Shown here one piece after another: positions 1 through 11,036 of a DNA stretch of 64,000 bases. The translations under genes were made by a program, and so were the position numbers. This stretch comes from Ectocarpus siliculosus (taxonomy: Eukaryota > Sar > Phaeophyceae > Ectocarpales > Ectocarpaceae). The stretch spans positions 2,442,018-2,506,017 of the forward strand of contig FN649736.1 in NCBI GenBank assembly GCA_000310025.1. The letters run 5' to 3'. The notes beneath the pieces were generated by a model. The model ran no database searches and was not told where the DNA came from. It saw nothing but the letters and a program-made list of their open reading frames with translations. Position 1 is the first letter of the stretch; each line of letters begins with the position of its first letter.

Positions 1-245
1 AAGGGAGTTGTTTTTTTTTTGGGGGACTAAAAAGGGGTTATAAAGGGGGGGGAGGAAAAAAGTGTGTATCACCAACATTGGGGGGCCATTTTTTAGCCCC
101 TTTTCGCAAAGTGGGAGGGACAAATTGGCCAGCGTTGTTTGTTCTCGAGGGAAAAATTTTTCCTTCTTTGGGGGGTGGGGGAAGAAGGTTTTGATGCGGA
201 AGACTTCAAAAACAAAGGGTTGCCCCCCCCCCCCCCCCCCCCCCC
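1..245. other. Low-quality homopolymer-rich contig edge
   Basis: The first quarter kilobase consists of runs of A, G, T and C and ends in a tract of more than 20 C just before position 246. No credible coding signal is present. It resembles the sequence flanking the N gap at 28 kb, so it is probably a poorly resolved assembly edge leading into the poly-C head of the repeat that follows. Confidence 0.6.
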
Positions 246-772
246 GGTGTTTGCCATCGGGGTTGGGTTTTCGTCGCTTGGCAGCGATGTTGTAAAACAA
301 GCCGATCACTTCGTGAGCTCGGCAACCAGGTTACCGCTTTTTTCTTTGCTTTTGTTTTTTTTGTTGCGGTAACCATGAATGGTGGTCGAGTAGACTATGT
401 TGTGCGGGGTCAAGAACCCTGACTCCGCGCAAAGGGGATAATCGCACGTTGTGTTAAAATTAGTCAAACACCCTCGAGGCAGTTACACAGCGCTTACAAC
501 TGTCTCTGGAAGTGAAATCACCAGAAAATAAATCAAGTCATACGCAGCTGTCATCCGTACGCAAGGAAGTAAACACAAGATGCCGAACACCCTTAGCAGG
601 ATGCAGCGCACCCTTCATGCGACTCGCCGAATACCTCACGGCGCTTCGCGCTTGGTGATGTGAGAGCCTGGTCCGGTGAGAACCCGGCGTGCTCCGTCCC
701 GGCTTTGTAGGGATGCGAGGTCAATGGTCTAGCGACTACGGCATGCACGACTATGAGTACCCCTTCCCCCTC
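246..772 (+). repeat. Interspersed repeat family A, copy 1
   Basis: This stretch matches 43711-44300 and 44320-44970 almost throughout. It starts after a poly-C tract with a GGTGTTTGCCATCGGG module. It contains an inverted pair GGTTACCG/CGGTAACC around a T-rich loop at about 330-374, and ends in GACTACGGCATGCACGACTA, GAGTAC and a C-rich tail. No protein is encoded. The last 75 bases resemble the 3' end of the LINE at 18.6-20.1 kb, which suggests a non-autonomous retroelement. It ends only about 60 bases before the exon at 835, so it sits in an intron. Confidence 0.8.
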
Positions 773-834
773 CCTCATGTTGCGACACTTGCGCGCTCTC
801 TCATGCAAACCCAAACAAAATCACACACGCGCAG

Positions 835-1133
835 GTCCTCGGCGACGATGAGCGCGCGAATTTCTTAACGACCTGCTTCGAGGGCCGCGCCCGGGCGATG
901 TGGATGCAGAGCGCGAAGATGGCTGTGATCGCGTGCGAGCTCGGCAGCCCGGACCTGGTGTCACTCCCCCGCCGCTTCGGGCTCGGCGACCCGGGCGTCG
1001 ACAAGCGCGACACGTCGATGATTGCCCTGCACTGGGTCTCCGCCACGGAGCTCCACAACGCCTGCAACAAGCGCGGCGGGACGGTGGTCGTCTGGGGGCC
1101 CGCAGTCCCGCAGCAGAGCGTGGCCCCGTCCCC

Positions 1134-1177
<44 letters not shown>

Positions 1178-1536
1178 TGAATGGGACGGGGGAGGAGCGG
1201 CCGGGCGGCCTGAGCAGGCGGCAGCAGAAGAAGCTGCAGCGGGAGGCGGGGCGAGGAGGCGGCAGGGGCAGTGGCGGGGGCGGAGGTCGCGGTGGCCGCG
1301 GTGGCCGCGGCGGCGGGAACGGAACGGCGGCTTCTCTACAGCTTCCTCTACACCAACAGCAGCAGCAGCAGCAGGTGCATCCGATGGCCCCGCAGATCGT
1401 GCCCACCGCGGTCGAGCCCTACCCGCTCCTGAAGAGCCTTGTGGCTGATCAAGCCTTCCAGCTGTTCTTCGCCCAGCTCGCGGCCGCTGGGAACAGTAAT
1501 CAGCGCTTTGTCCCGGTGTTAAACGGCACGGCGTAG
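835..1536 (+). CDS. 3'-terminal exon, polyQ/RGG-rich protein of unknown function (partial)
   Basis: This exon is open from the acceptor CACACGCGCAG|GTCCTCGG to a TAG at 1534-1536, giving 233 residues. The first roughly 90 residues form a compact, non-repetitive segment (for example ARAMWMQSAKMAVIACELGS and IALHWVSATELHNA) that I cannot place in a family. A pure CAG run then encodes about 15 glutamines. A glycine/arginine-rich RGG-box-like stretch and a second short Q run follow, then a plain C-terminal tail. RGG boxes often bind RNA, but that is only a hint here. Upstream exons lie beyond the repeat and outside the window. The ATG at 898 is internal, because the frame stays open back to the splice site. 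Antisense and +1-frame ORFs over this exon are GC-driven shadows. Confidence 0.7.
1126..1176 (+). repeat. CAG trinucleotide repeat inside coding exon
   Basis: A nearly pure CAG tract encodes about 15 glutamines in frame. A second, shorter CAG run lies near 1357-1374 of the same exon. Because the tract is uninterrupted, its length may be polymorphic. Confidence 0.85.
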
Positions 1537-3369
1537 AACGCTGCGTTTGCGATGGATTTGTCATGTCCTGGTTGGTTGGATCCGGAGCGCCTGGAAGGAG
1601 GGGCGGCCTGGGGGGTGTAACAGCGGAGGATGAACGGGACCCAGTGTCTGCAAAGAGAGTTCATGGTGGTGTATGAATTCGAAACATGCTGTGCATGTGC
1701 CGGTGTAGTTGAGTGGCCCGGGATTTGCTCGGAATAGGCCTAGTTTAGCTAGTGTTACAGTTGGGTAAATCGCAGTGCATTTGTGTATGTAATCTTGTGA
1801 AGAAGGCACGGGTTGCGTGCAGCTGTGCTCGATATATGCACCCGTGGGCGCCGACAATTGATTGGGCGTGCGTTTTTTTTTTTTTAAGTTGTTTTTGGAG
1901 ATGGAAGGCGTGTTTTTGAGCCGTAGCTCTGTGTTGTACCGCTCCGTGAGCACCTCTGCACGGCAGGGCGGACCGCGCCCCGTTCGTTTGGGAAGAAACG
2001 CCTCTTCGTGTTTTGGTGCCGAATTTTTTTTACTGTTTTACCTTATACCTGAAGGTGTTTTTTTTAGGAACAGAGCCGAAAACGGCGGTATATAGCTTTG
2101 AGCGAACAGAAGAGGATGCCGGGTAGGTGAAGTACCTTACTGCGGCATCACCGCTCCTGGCATGATCATATCTAGGTGCATCATGAGAGACTCAAAACTT
2201 ACCAATCACCATCATATGTCGAGTGCTTCGTACGTGGTTAATACAGTATTTTTCGTCGTTTCGGGGAGCCAGCTACATAGCTTTTGCTCTTTGAACCACG
2301 CATATATGCTACGGTTAGATTGTGTTTCCTTGATAGGCTTGCGTTCACGAAGAAGTTGGTAGGGGTGTTCCTGCTGTCCTGCGATGTTTCAATTTCGTTC
2401 GATTTATCTGATCACGATTCTGGTGGGAGGGCGAACGCGAATGAAACGCTTTTGAAGGCTAACAGGGTCTCTAGAGAGTGGTGCGTGGGATAGCTGCTGT
2501 CACAAATGGCCCCACAGGCACATTACTCGCGGAGATGTTCTGCAAAGTTCGTGGTTCATCTGCGAAAACATCTGCATCATTCGTTTGGCCGGGACTAATA
2601 AAGGAGGTGCAACAGAATAGTGAACTCCGGCATGTGGACCCATGAGTTGTCCCGTCGTCTTCAATCTTGGCCGCCGAAAAGAAAGCATATACATAGTAAC
2701 AGCAAGCAGTAACAACGCGGGTGCGGATGTCTCATTTCACTATTTGTAACGATCTGTGTGCTGTTTCGCCTCATCAATTCTGGGCGCCAGTCTAATCCTT
2801 GTGGTATGTGCTTGACGCACCACGCTGTGCACTCATCATGTGGATGTATGCCGAGATGATCCATCCATCCGTGTTGACCATGCATATGACCGACTTGTGT
2901 TCGAAACGGAAAAGATACTCGCAAAAACGAGATGAACAACAAAACAGCAGTATATGGCATACATAAAGGTATTTCGGCCGGTGTTTCTGTTATCACATCA
3001 AGACTCCACCACATCCTGTTCGACTGTGGGTATATCTCGAATGGGTAGTCTTTCTGTGTGTGTACTTTTTTCTGTAGATAGAGATGGATTTGATGGATTT
3101 ATTGTGTCTTGAGTAAGAAAAAAAAAAACTCACGATGGGTAGCACCTGGTCCATACTGCCCCCTTCACGCTCCTGTCGGTTGACAGTCCCGCCAAACACG
3201 ACACGCTGTCGCTTCTCAAGCTCAAGCGTCTCTCCTTCGGATTGAGGCTTGTCGTCGGAGATGTGTCAACACCTTTAAGCGAGCGACGCATAATTGTCTC
3301 TCATATTTTGTCCAGCTCGCCAGGAACTCTGTCTGGTGCCAGCAACGTGAGTGTCGAGCGGAATGACAA
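1537..3369. other. Spacer: 3' UTR of upstream gene and 5' flank of the plastid-protein gene
   Basis: This holds 1.8 kb without a supportable gene. The first several hundred bases presumably carry the 3' UTR of the polyQ protein and are T-rich. Short ORFs on both strands (for example 2661-3014 minus) have no protein-like composition, splice structure or recognisable motif. No clear TATA box was identified. Confidence 0.5.
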
Positions 3370-6300
3370 ATGACACATGATAGTGTATCGCTGCTGCCGC
3401 AATCCTCAACACCACAGCAATCACGGTGGCAGAAGTGGCGGGGTTCCTCGCTCTTGTTCTTCACTCTACCCACTATCGTTGCTCTCCATGGAACACACTC
3501 TGCTGCCTGGGTTATACCTGTCCTGACGCGACCCCAATGGAGACAGCAGCAGACGACGTCCCGCGCCGTCGGTAGAAGAAGTGCGCCCCGAGGAGGAGCG
3601 GTCCCTCAGCGTACGAGTCCAGCCAATCGCAGAAGGTGTAGACCTCCTTTCGCGACTTCAACACCGGTGGCAACGACCACAACGACGACGGTGCTACAAT
3701 CCACCGATAGTGGTGGAGACGAAGAAAAGGGATCGGGAGCAGCCTCTGCATGGCGGTCGTGGCGGGAGCAGTTCGCCTCCCTCCGGAACGATGCCGCCGA
3801 TCCTTGGAGCGCGAGCAGCAGTAGCAGCAATGTTGGGGATGGCAGCACAGACGTCACCGATGGAACGACCAGCGAGCAAACCGAAAGCCTCGCCGCCCCA
3901 ACGGAAACAAACGACGGCATCGAAGGACAGGCTGCCGATACTACTGCCGGCGACGACTTTTCTCTGGCACCAAAGAGGCTCGTTGCGAGCGAAAAGGGTA
4001 CGTCTCACCACAACTAGGAAGGTGACTCACAGCAGGTAGTTGTTCAACCTCGTTTTCGATTTGATGTTCACGGTTGAGAGAGCACGAAGTTGTTGTAGGG
4101 TTTTTGAAGGACAAAAGTTTTCTAGGACGAGTGGAGCATCTCGCAATCGGGATCGTCTGCGCTACTGATGTGGTATAGTATATCCTATGTTGTAGCTGCT
4201 TTACTTTACTGCCTGGTATGCATAGTACTTACTATAATCGGTTGGGATATCGGTTCGGATATTGTATCGGTTCGAAAAAGTGTCGATATTTCGAGCAGTA
4301 TCGAAGCTATATCGAATCGATATTCCGATACGATACGATACGATATACCCATGTATGTGCAGACCTCGATTGGTGCACGCCACACCACACAAGCACCCGC
4401 ACAACCGCACGTACCACGGGACACCGTAGTACCACGACCACCAGCGCTGTGTTTCTCGATAGAAAGACTAAGGTTCTGTCGCTGTTGAATACCCGATGTA
4501 GAAGCGTAAGAGCCTACAACCTTTTGGGCTGTTTCTTCCTTGGAGCGAGTAAGGAGCAGTGCCCAGCAGCCCAGTCTACGTTTTCCACCCTTGGCCCTGT
4601 TGTTGTCGTCTTATCGGGGCTTTTCTCGAAAGTTTTTGCTCCATGTTACCTTGTTGGGCTGGCAATTGAATTCGTGTATTTGCTTTTGAAGAGTACCGAA
4701 GAGGAGGCACTGGGTCTTTTGTGAAGAAGAAGCAAACGAACGCATACCGTGTATGTATGGATGTATAGTATGCAAAACAACAACGGAAATACTGAACCTT
4801 AGCCTGTTGTGCAGCTAGTCTAGTAAGCATTCGAGCTATCACGAGCACATGTGAGCGCAATGGTGGGTTTCCCGCGGAAAGAAGCCGACGGTGTGCTTCG
4901 GTACCTAGCGTTTCCCGTGGCATCAAACACGGGAAGATTCGTACCACGTGTCCATGCAAATACCCTCTGATGGTCGTTTTCACGCCTATATCGAAGCTAG
5001 ATCGATATCGTATTGAAATATCCATAGGCGAACTGATATCGATATATATATCGATATCGCTTAGAATATCGAACGCTCCGTGGCCATATCGTTTGAACAG
5101 GATTATCGCTCCGACATACAACACTAGTGCTTACACACTTTTTTTCTTGACGAGAAAAGACACCAGCATCTGCCTGTTCCTCCGCACTGCTGTTCTGCGG
5201 ATCACTACGGTACGCACGCACGCACGTGCTGCTGTGTGCGCGTATTCCGCAGCTACCTTGTCAGCTGCTTTGTCTGCCAGCTGTCGCTCGCAATGTGAGC
5301 GTGCCAGCTCAGCGTGGTGTGTGCCCACGCCACGCCAGAGTGGCTCTGCGTTGGCGCCATGCTGTGCACGACCCCGCGCGCCCCTCTGCCGGTCACTTCC
5401 GCTTCTCACTGTTTTTTTCTTTTGCCTGGTCTGGTCGTTGCTTGCCATCCGTTGTTTTCTCGTGACCCCTCTAGCAAGAGATCCGTCGCCTCTTCTTATA
5501 AAAGAGAACTGTCCTGTGCAGTAGACTAGTACCCTCACGGTCCCCACAACCGCTCCTGCGGAGAGAGCGTCTGGACACACAGACGACCGATGGATCAACA
5601 CCCTCCTGTGGTTTGAACGTCTGAACCCACGTCGCTAGGAAACGCATCCCATTCGCATACCGTTCACCAGGGAATGTTACTACCATGTAGCGATAACCAA
5701 GCTAACAGAGACGAAAAGGCGCGGCTGCATTCTTCTTTTTTCTCCGTTGTCAAGATTTGTTGTTTCGTACCCCGCCGTTCATCGCATCTGCATGTATCGT
5801 ACAGGCCAACACACGGAACACAAACACTCACAGAGAGAGAGAAGAGACTGATACATAGACAGACACAGAGGAGACAAAGAGAAAAGAGGGCAGGAGAAGG
5901 GTGCAAAGCCCGGTCGTCTCGGTGGGCTGTTTTCGTTTCCCCCGTTGAATGTGTTACATAAAGGCGAACCATTAGACTACTCAGTCAGTGTTTTAAGGCT
6001 CACCTTGGCCTCGTATCTAGGACAACAACAGCAGCAGTGATCTCCGGGGACGGACCCCTCGCCACGCTAATGGTGAAGAATTTAAAGGTGCTTCTACAAG
6101 TGATGAAGCAGCTGGCATTCGAACCCATGCGTGCACCCTTGTGTTGAGAATGACTAATAATCCATTGATTAAACTACTACGACAACATGGATGACTTGTA
6201 GAAGCGTCATTCTTCGTCATCAGCATGGCGAGGGGTCCGGCCCCGGAGATCACTGTTGTTCTAGCTGGGAGGCCAAGGGGAGCCTAAAAAATGCTTCTCT

Positions 6301-9300
6301 TTTTAGAAGAACAACGGCGTTACCATTAGACTACTCAGTCTTACCAGTCAAAATGGTTACGCCATTTGTATAAAAACGCGCAACCGCGCACGCGCACAAC
6401 GCATGGAGGCGTGTAGCAGAATGTACTTGTGGGCTCGGGCTGATGACGCGTCTTTATTTTCCCGTCTCTCCTCCTACTTGCAGGTCTTGCCTGCGCGCAG
6501 GGAAACGTCAGCCAGATTGCACTTGTGCCGTGCAGTCCCAACCATCGCATCAGAAAACTACAGATTGCCGCTATGTACGCAGACCACAAGACAAATGATG
6601 GTATTAGTTTCCGCGACGATGCACCCACCAAGGTTGCATTACAACGTGTACAGCTAACTCTGGCATCGCCGATTGTAGGACTGATCCAGCCAAAAGTCGT
6701 TTTCAGGTAGAGCCCGCCTTTCCAACCTCCCAGCGATCCCTTCCCCAAGAGTGTGGTCGGTGATGGGTGTTTGACCCACTACTCCAACCTCCACATCTGG
6801 CCGGCCACCTGTCTACATACTTGCCACGTCCTGGGGTCAAGGTTTGGCACAATAGCAGGTCGGTATGCATAGGATGCATTTATGCGTCAACCACACCACT
6901 GCTTCACTTGCCTCGAGCGTCTTGAACGGCAGTCTTGGGGGATACTGTTGCGTTGCTTTTGTTTGTGCCGCGAAGAACGCTTATTCGAATGAACGTGGGC
7001 TATTCCTTGCAGCTCTTCCTCTTGTGTGCGTCGCTTAAGTTTTTGGTTTTTCATTCGTCCCTTCGTGCGCCGCCGCGACAGACACAGCAGTCGCGACGCC
7101 TGCAGCAGCAGCAGGGGCGATACCACTTGCGGCACCACTACCAATGCCTGCCGATGGCAGCAGCAACACAGCCGAAGAAGAAGCGGCCGAGGCCATGGCA
7201 TCGCGCGGCGAGAGCGACACGGCCGCCGCGCAACGCGCCTACCGCCTGTTGGACGCAGAGCTGACCGCCGCCGCCGCCACCGCCGTATCTCACGATGGAC
7301 CACCGCCGACAACGGCGTCTGTTGCTACTCTGTCTACTCTGTCTCGGTCGGCGGCGGGGGCCCTCCTCTCCTGGATACGATGCTCGACGGCCGGGAACGG
7401 CTTGATCGTCGCGGACGGCGGCAAGGTGGCCACTTCGGACACGGTGGAGCGGCGGGAGCTGTGGGGCAAGCACGCCCCGCGGGTGCTGCAGCTGGTGAAG
7501 GAGTCCGGGGAAGACCCCTCGTCTGATCCCGAGGTGTGTTGCCTGCTGCTGTAGACTAGCTGCTGTTCACTCAGTGTCCTCCACTTCCCTTGTGAAACGT
7601 TGGCGGCAGTGTTAAGCCCCCTCCTGTCTTCCGTTTTTGTTCGTTTGCTTCGCCCTCCTCAGCATCCTCTGTAAGGGAGGGATCCCAACCTATTTTGATG
7701 TTGACTGATTTTGAAAAATGAACGTAGAGCACCAGATGGTCCACACGAGACATACAAGGCCAGTCGGAAGGCATCGCCATGCGAAAAACAGAAATCGCTG
7801 ATTCTCGCACAGCGCAGCAGTATTGTAGAGGCTGCCCAAAACGTACATGTCATGAGTCTACCTCCACACGCCTCCTTTGAAACCAAGATAAAAATCACAC
7901 CAGTCTAAATTCCAGTCAAGAGAGCCAAAACAGCAGGCGCTCAAATAAGGTCGGTGTGGCATTCTAATTGCACCAGTACTGACATCACTAGAGCACACCA
8001 TCATGAGGCGTCGTGCGTGCTCGCACGCTCAGGCTTGCTGCTGGAGCTGAAATATCGAGGGTCGTATTCTAGCAGCGGCCTCCAATCTCCGCAAATCTCC
8101 GCAAATTAGACCGACACCCGGAGATAAAGAAACTTCAAAATCGGGTCGAGCCTCAATTTCTTATTTTGGGCAGAACGATCAGCCGAAGTCGGCCAATTTA
8201 GAACGGATTTCTTACTCCTTTGAGCTGTGGCATCCTGCCGATTCTTATTTTCTTGAATTCTTGTTTCTGGCGAAGAAAACAACACACCAAGCCTTCATGC
8301 AGCATTAAACCGACAGCTCGGTGTGGGCTGTGGCAGCAGAAGCGTGGGTAGGTAGCGCAGCCCGCGGCGGCGCTGGGGCGCGGGGGGTGCCGCGAAAACA
8401 ACCACTCTAACCCCCTGCCAAAAAAATTACATGAGCTAGGTAGGGGGTGGGAGCATGGCAGCAGCAAAAGTGGGTCGCTTCTTTTGGGACACAATACCCA
8501 CAGCTTTCCCTTGTTTCGTATCTCTTGGAGGGTATCGCACGATGATGATTGTTATTGGGACGTTCTTATTTTCTGTTGAGACCGAGATTGAGCTGTGTTT
8601 CTTAGACCTTTTTCTTATTTTTCGCAAATATAGGAGCGTTTTTTTCTCAAAAATATGTTTTCTTAATTGCGGGCCCGTTCTGTACTGCTTGTGCTCACCG
8701 CCACGGGCGGCAAACCCCGAAACGGCGGGTCGTCAGAAGTGGCTCACGGACCGCAAACCCCTGAACGGCGGTCGTGAGCTTTTTACTAGCCACTGCTGAC
8801 CTACGCGCCGTTCAGGGGTTTGCGGTCCGTGGCGGCGAGCCCAAGCAGTACAAGACACTGGGTGTCGGACTATTTGGAGGAGATTGTAGGCCGCTACTAG
8901 AATATCACCCTCGATATTTCAGCTCCAGCAGTAAACCTGAACGTGCCAGCACCCACGACGCCTCGTCATAGTACTACTACGGTGCAGCAGCTTAAAAATC
9001 CTGCTTTGTAGCTCACCGATCTCCATGAAGGAGGATCGTTTGGAAAATCGCTGACACCTAATCTGTGGTGCAACACAAGGGATACAATCTCAGATACTAA
9101 CATTGTACACGAGTGGGGGTCAGCGGACAGTCGATTTGCGATGGGAGTTTTGTACTGGAGTTACACTCTATGAATACTGAGAAATGCAGGCGTTTCCTGG
9201 ATGTTTGAAGAGGAAACACTGCGTACCCTAGTGCCCCCTTAAGTCCTACGGCCATTCATCAATCACCATGAGTACTATGCGCCCGCGCCTCCCCCCGCTT

Positions 9301-10990
9301 TACTTTTTGTCTCCAGCTGCAACAGATATTCACTGAAGCCGTCATGTATTCCGTGGCGACGCAAGGCGTCGTCGAGGCCATCGTGAGCGGTAAGAGAAAG
9401 TAGGACGGCGTTGACCGTTTGGACCCGCTTCCGCCGTCCGCAGTGTGTCGAATCCGTGGGAAGCCACCGCCTTTTGGTTGAATGCGACAGACAGCTGTTG
9501 CCGGTCTGGAGTTTTGGGACGATTGTTTCTGTACCCCGAGCCACGTGTGTCTCGAACCACAGCACCCCGCCAATTGCACCTCCCCATGTGGAGTAATCGG
9601 AGAATGAAACATGTTCCAGCGCGTGAAGCCTGTGGCATCAAACACGTAGTGCGGGTGGACGGCCAAACGGAGACATTCAAGAGACGCAAACACGCTGTTT
9701 TCTTCCTCCAACTCTCGATGTGTTGCACCTCGCCACCGCGTTGTAAGTCGCTGTTACTATGTACTTGTAAATAGCATTGATGTCTGCCCTGAGAGAGCGA
9801 AAACCTGGACATTTTCGCGACCGCGGTGCCCCTCGAAAATTGGCCCCCACAACTGTCCTGCTTGGTACAAGACCACTCGTTCGCCAATGGGCATGGCAAC
9901 CAGCATATAGACAAATCACAGGATTTAAGTGGAAAAAACAATATGAACTCTGACCCGCAGGCAAGGCCTTGGCGTTCACGTCGGCCATGAGCGTGCTGGT
10001 GAAGAAGTTTCCCACGCAAGACAACGGCGTGGCTTTCATCTTCCAGGGATCCTACTATCTGGCGGCGCCGTGGCCTCTCCGGAGCCCGACAAAGGCGCGC
10101 GCCAGCTACGAAAAGGCCGTGAACGTGAGATGGTGTTGTTGCTGCTGTAAGTTGTCGTTGGTCACCCTCTGTCCAGTGCCCACCTGCTCTTCCTGGTGTC
10201 CTCTACAAAGGGAAAATGGACGGGTGTCCTCCACAAAAGGCAAAGGAAAGATTTTCCGTGGCCACAAAGTAAGCCCAGGATGAGGCACGAATTCGGGTAT
10301 GAAGGGCCCAAAGCAAAGAAAACGAAAGCCGAACCCCTCGCCAAGAAGTACAACCGGTCCGAGAACAACAAGTCCAGGAAGAATGATGTGCCACACGCTT
10401 ACGAGCGGATTGATCGGAAACGCGGGATGTCCCATGCTGCGATGTAAGATATGACCGGGAAAACGCTGGTGAGACATACTGTAGTCTACGCAGGAAAATA
10501 TTTATGTGTTTACCTCTTCATGGCTTGATAGCTTCTGGTCGGTATTCACGACCGCACGTTTGTTTGTGTGTGATACTCGAGCTCTTGGCACCCCCGACCC
10601 TCCTCCCTTTCTCCCTTGCCCCCTCGGCTGACCAATACAACAAATCGTAAGTGGTTGATGTGTTTGCGTCATTCATCGAGGGCAGTCCCCCCTAGAAAAT
10701 TTGTTTTTGGGTGGACGAAGTATGTTCGAGCGATAGTGAAGGTATGGCACACCTGATCATGATTCCTACCCCCCCCCCCCCCCCGTTGCCCCAAGATCAA
10801 CGGGCGTAGCCGACGAAACGTTTACTATGCCGGGCTCGGGAGACTGGCGTGCGGGGATAAAAGGGGCGCGGCGGAGATGTTTCGGAGGGCTGTGTCGGAC
10901 GACCAATGCGAGAACGCGTCGCCGACCGAGAGGGACATAGCAGCCTCACTTAGGGAGCAGGCGCAGAGAGGGCTGGACTTTTGCGGGTAG
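3370..10990 (+). CDS. Predicted plastid-targeted protein with TPR-like C-terminus (5 exons)
   Basis: My splice model joins 3370-3997, 7082-7533, 9317-9389, 9961-10124 and 10796-10990. All junctions are GT-AG and phase-consistent (1, 0, 1, 0), giving 503 residues. The N-terminus has a hydrophobic segment (SSLLFFTLPTIVAL) then HSA/AWVIP, followed by a basic Ser/Thr-rich stretch. That is the bipartite signal-plus-transit layout of stramenopile plastid proteins, though the expected Phe is replaced by Ala-Trp. The middle is acidic and Ala-rich. Exons 3-5 form amphipathic helices (LQQIFTEAVMYSVATQGVVE), then KARASYEKAV and YYAGLGRLACGDKRGAAEMF, which fit TPR helix pairs (A-x3-Y-x2-A; G-D-x3-A-x3-F). 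Function is unknown; a scaffold or assembly role would be typical of TPRs but is inference. Introns 1 and 2 host several mobile-element remnants. The exon 1 start is the first ATG in frame. Confidence 0.72.
4229..5100. repeat. Pair of CGATA/ATCG-rich self-complementary blocks in intron 1
   Basis: Positions about 4229-4350 and 4978-5096 are dense in GATATCG, ATCGAT and CGATAC words, for example ATATCGATATATATATCGAT near 5038-5060. Each block is largely self-complementary. They flank about 650 bases of ordinary sequence. They may be the ends of a decayed inverted-repeat transposon, but I could not align the two blocks convincingly as terminal inverted repeats. Confidence 0.5.
5968..6340. mobile_element. 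Fold-back element flanked by a perfect 19-bp direct repeat
   Basis: ACCATTAGACTACTCAGTC occurs at 5968-5986 and again at 6322-6340, consistent with a target-site duplication. The roughly 335 bases between have long inverted ends: the left side (AGGCTCACCTTGGCCTC, GTGATCTCCGGGG, GCTTCTACAAGT) returns as reverse complement on the right. The centre contains GGTTCGAATGCC on the minus strand, which resembles a Pol III B box. There is no coding capacity. The 19-bp duplication is long for a cut-and-paste transposon and would fit a retroposed or tRNA-derived element better. It lies in intron 1 of the plastid-protein gene. Confidence 0.7.
7995..8990. mobile_element. Non-autonomous DNA transposon (MITE-like) with roughly 100-bp TIRs
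   Basis: The left end (about 7999-8115: GGCGTCGTGCGTGCTCGCAC, then GCTGGAGCTGAAATATCGAG) is the imperfect reverse complement of the right end (about 8860-8985). A second, nested inverted pair built on GTACTGCTTG and CAAACCCC lies at about 8676-8850. No transposase-like ORF exists inside. The size of about 1 kb, the long TIRs and the lack of coding suggest a decayed non-autonomous element. It occupies intron 2 of the plastid-protein gene. Confidence 0.72.
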
Positions 10991-10992
10991 TT

Positions 10993-11027
<35 letters not shown>

Positions 11028-11036
11028 ACTACTGGC
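10993..11036 (+). repeat. (GCT)n microsatellite at the start of the 3' UTR
   Basis: Roughly a dozen GCT/TGC units begin within a few bases after the TAG at 10988-10990 and end in a short ACT run. They lie in the presumptive 3' UTR of the plastid-protein gene. Confidence 0.85.

Noticed and set aside
5131-5601. 156-residue minus-strand ORF
   Set aside because: It has no motifs, overlaps other ORFs, and lies in intron 1 of the plastid-protein gene.
6085-6185. tRNA gene on the minus strand
   Set aside because: A B-box-like motif is present, but no cloverleaf could be formed and the acceptor and T-stems do not pair; treated as part of a fold-back element.
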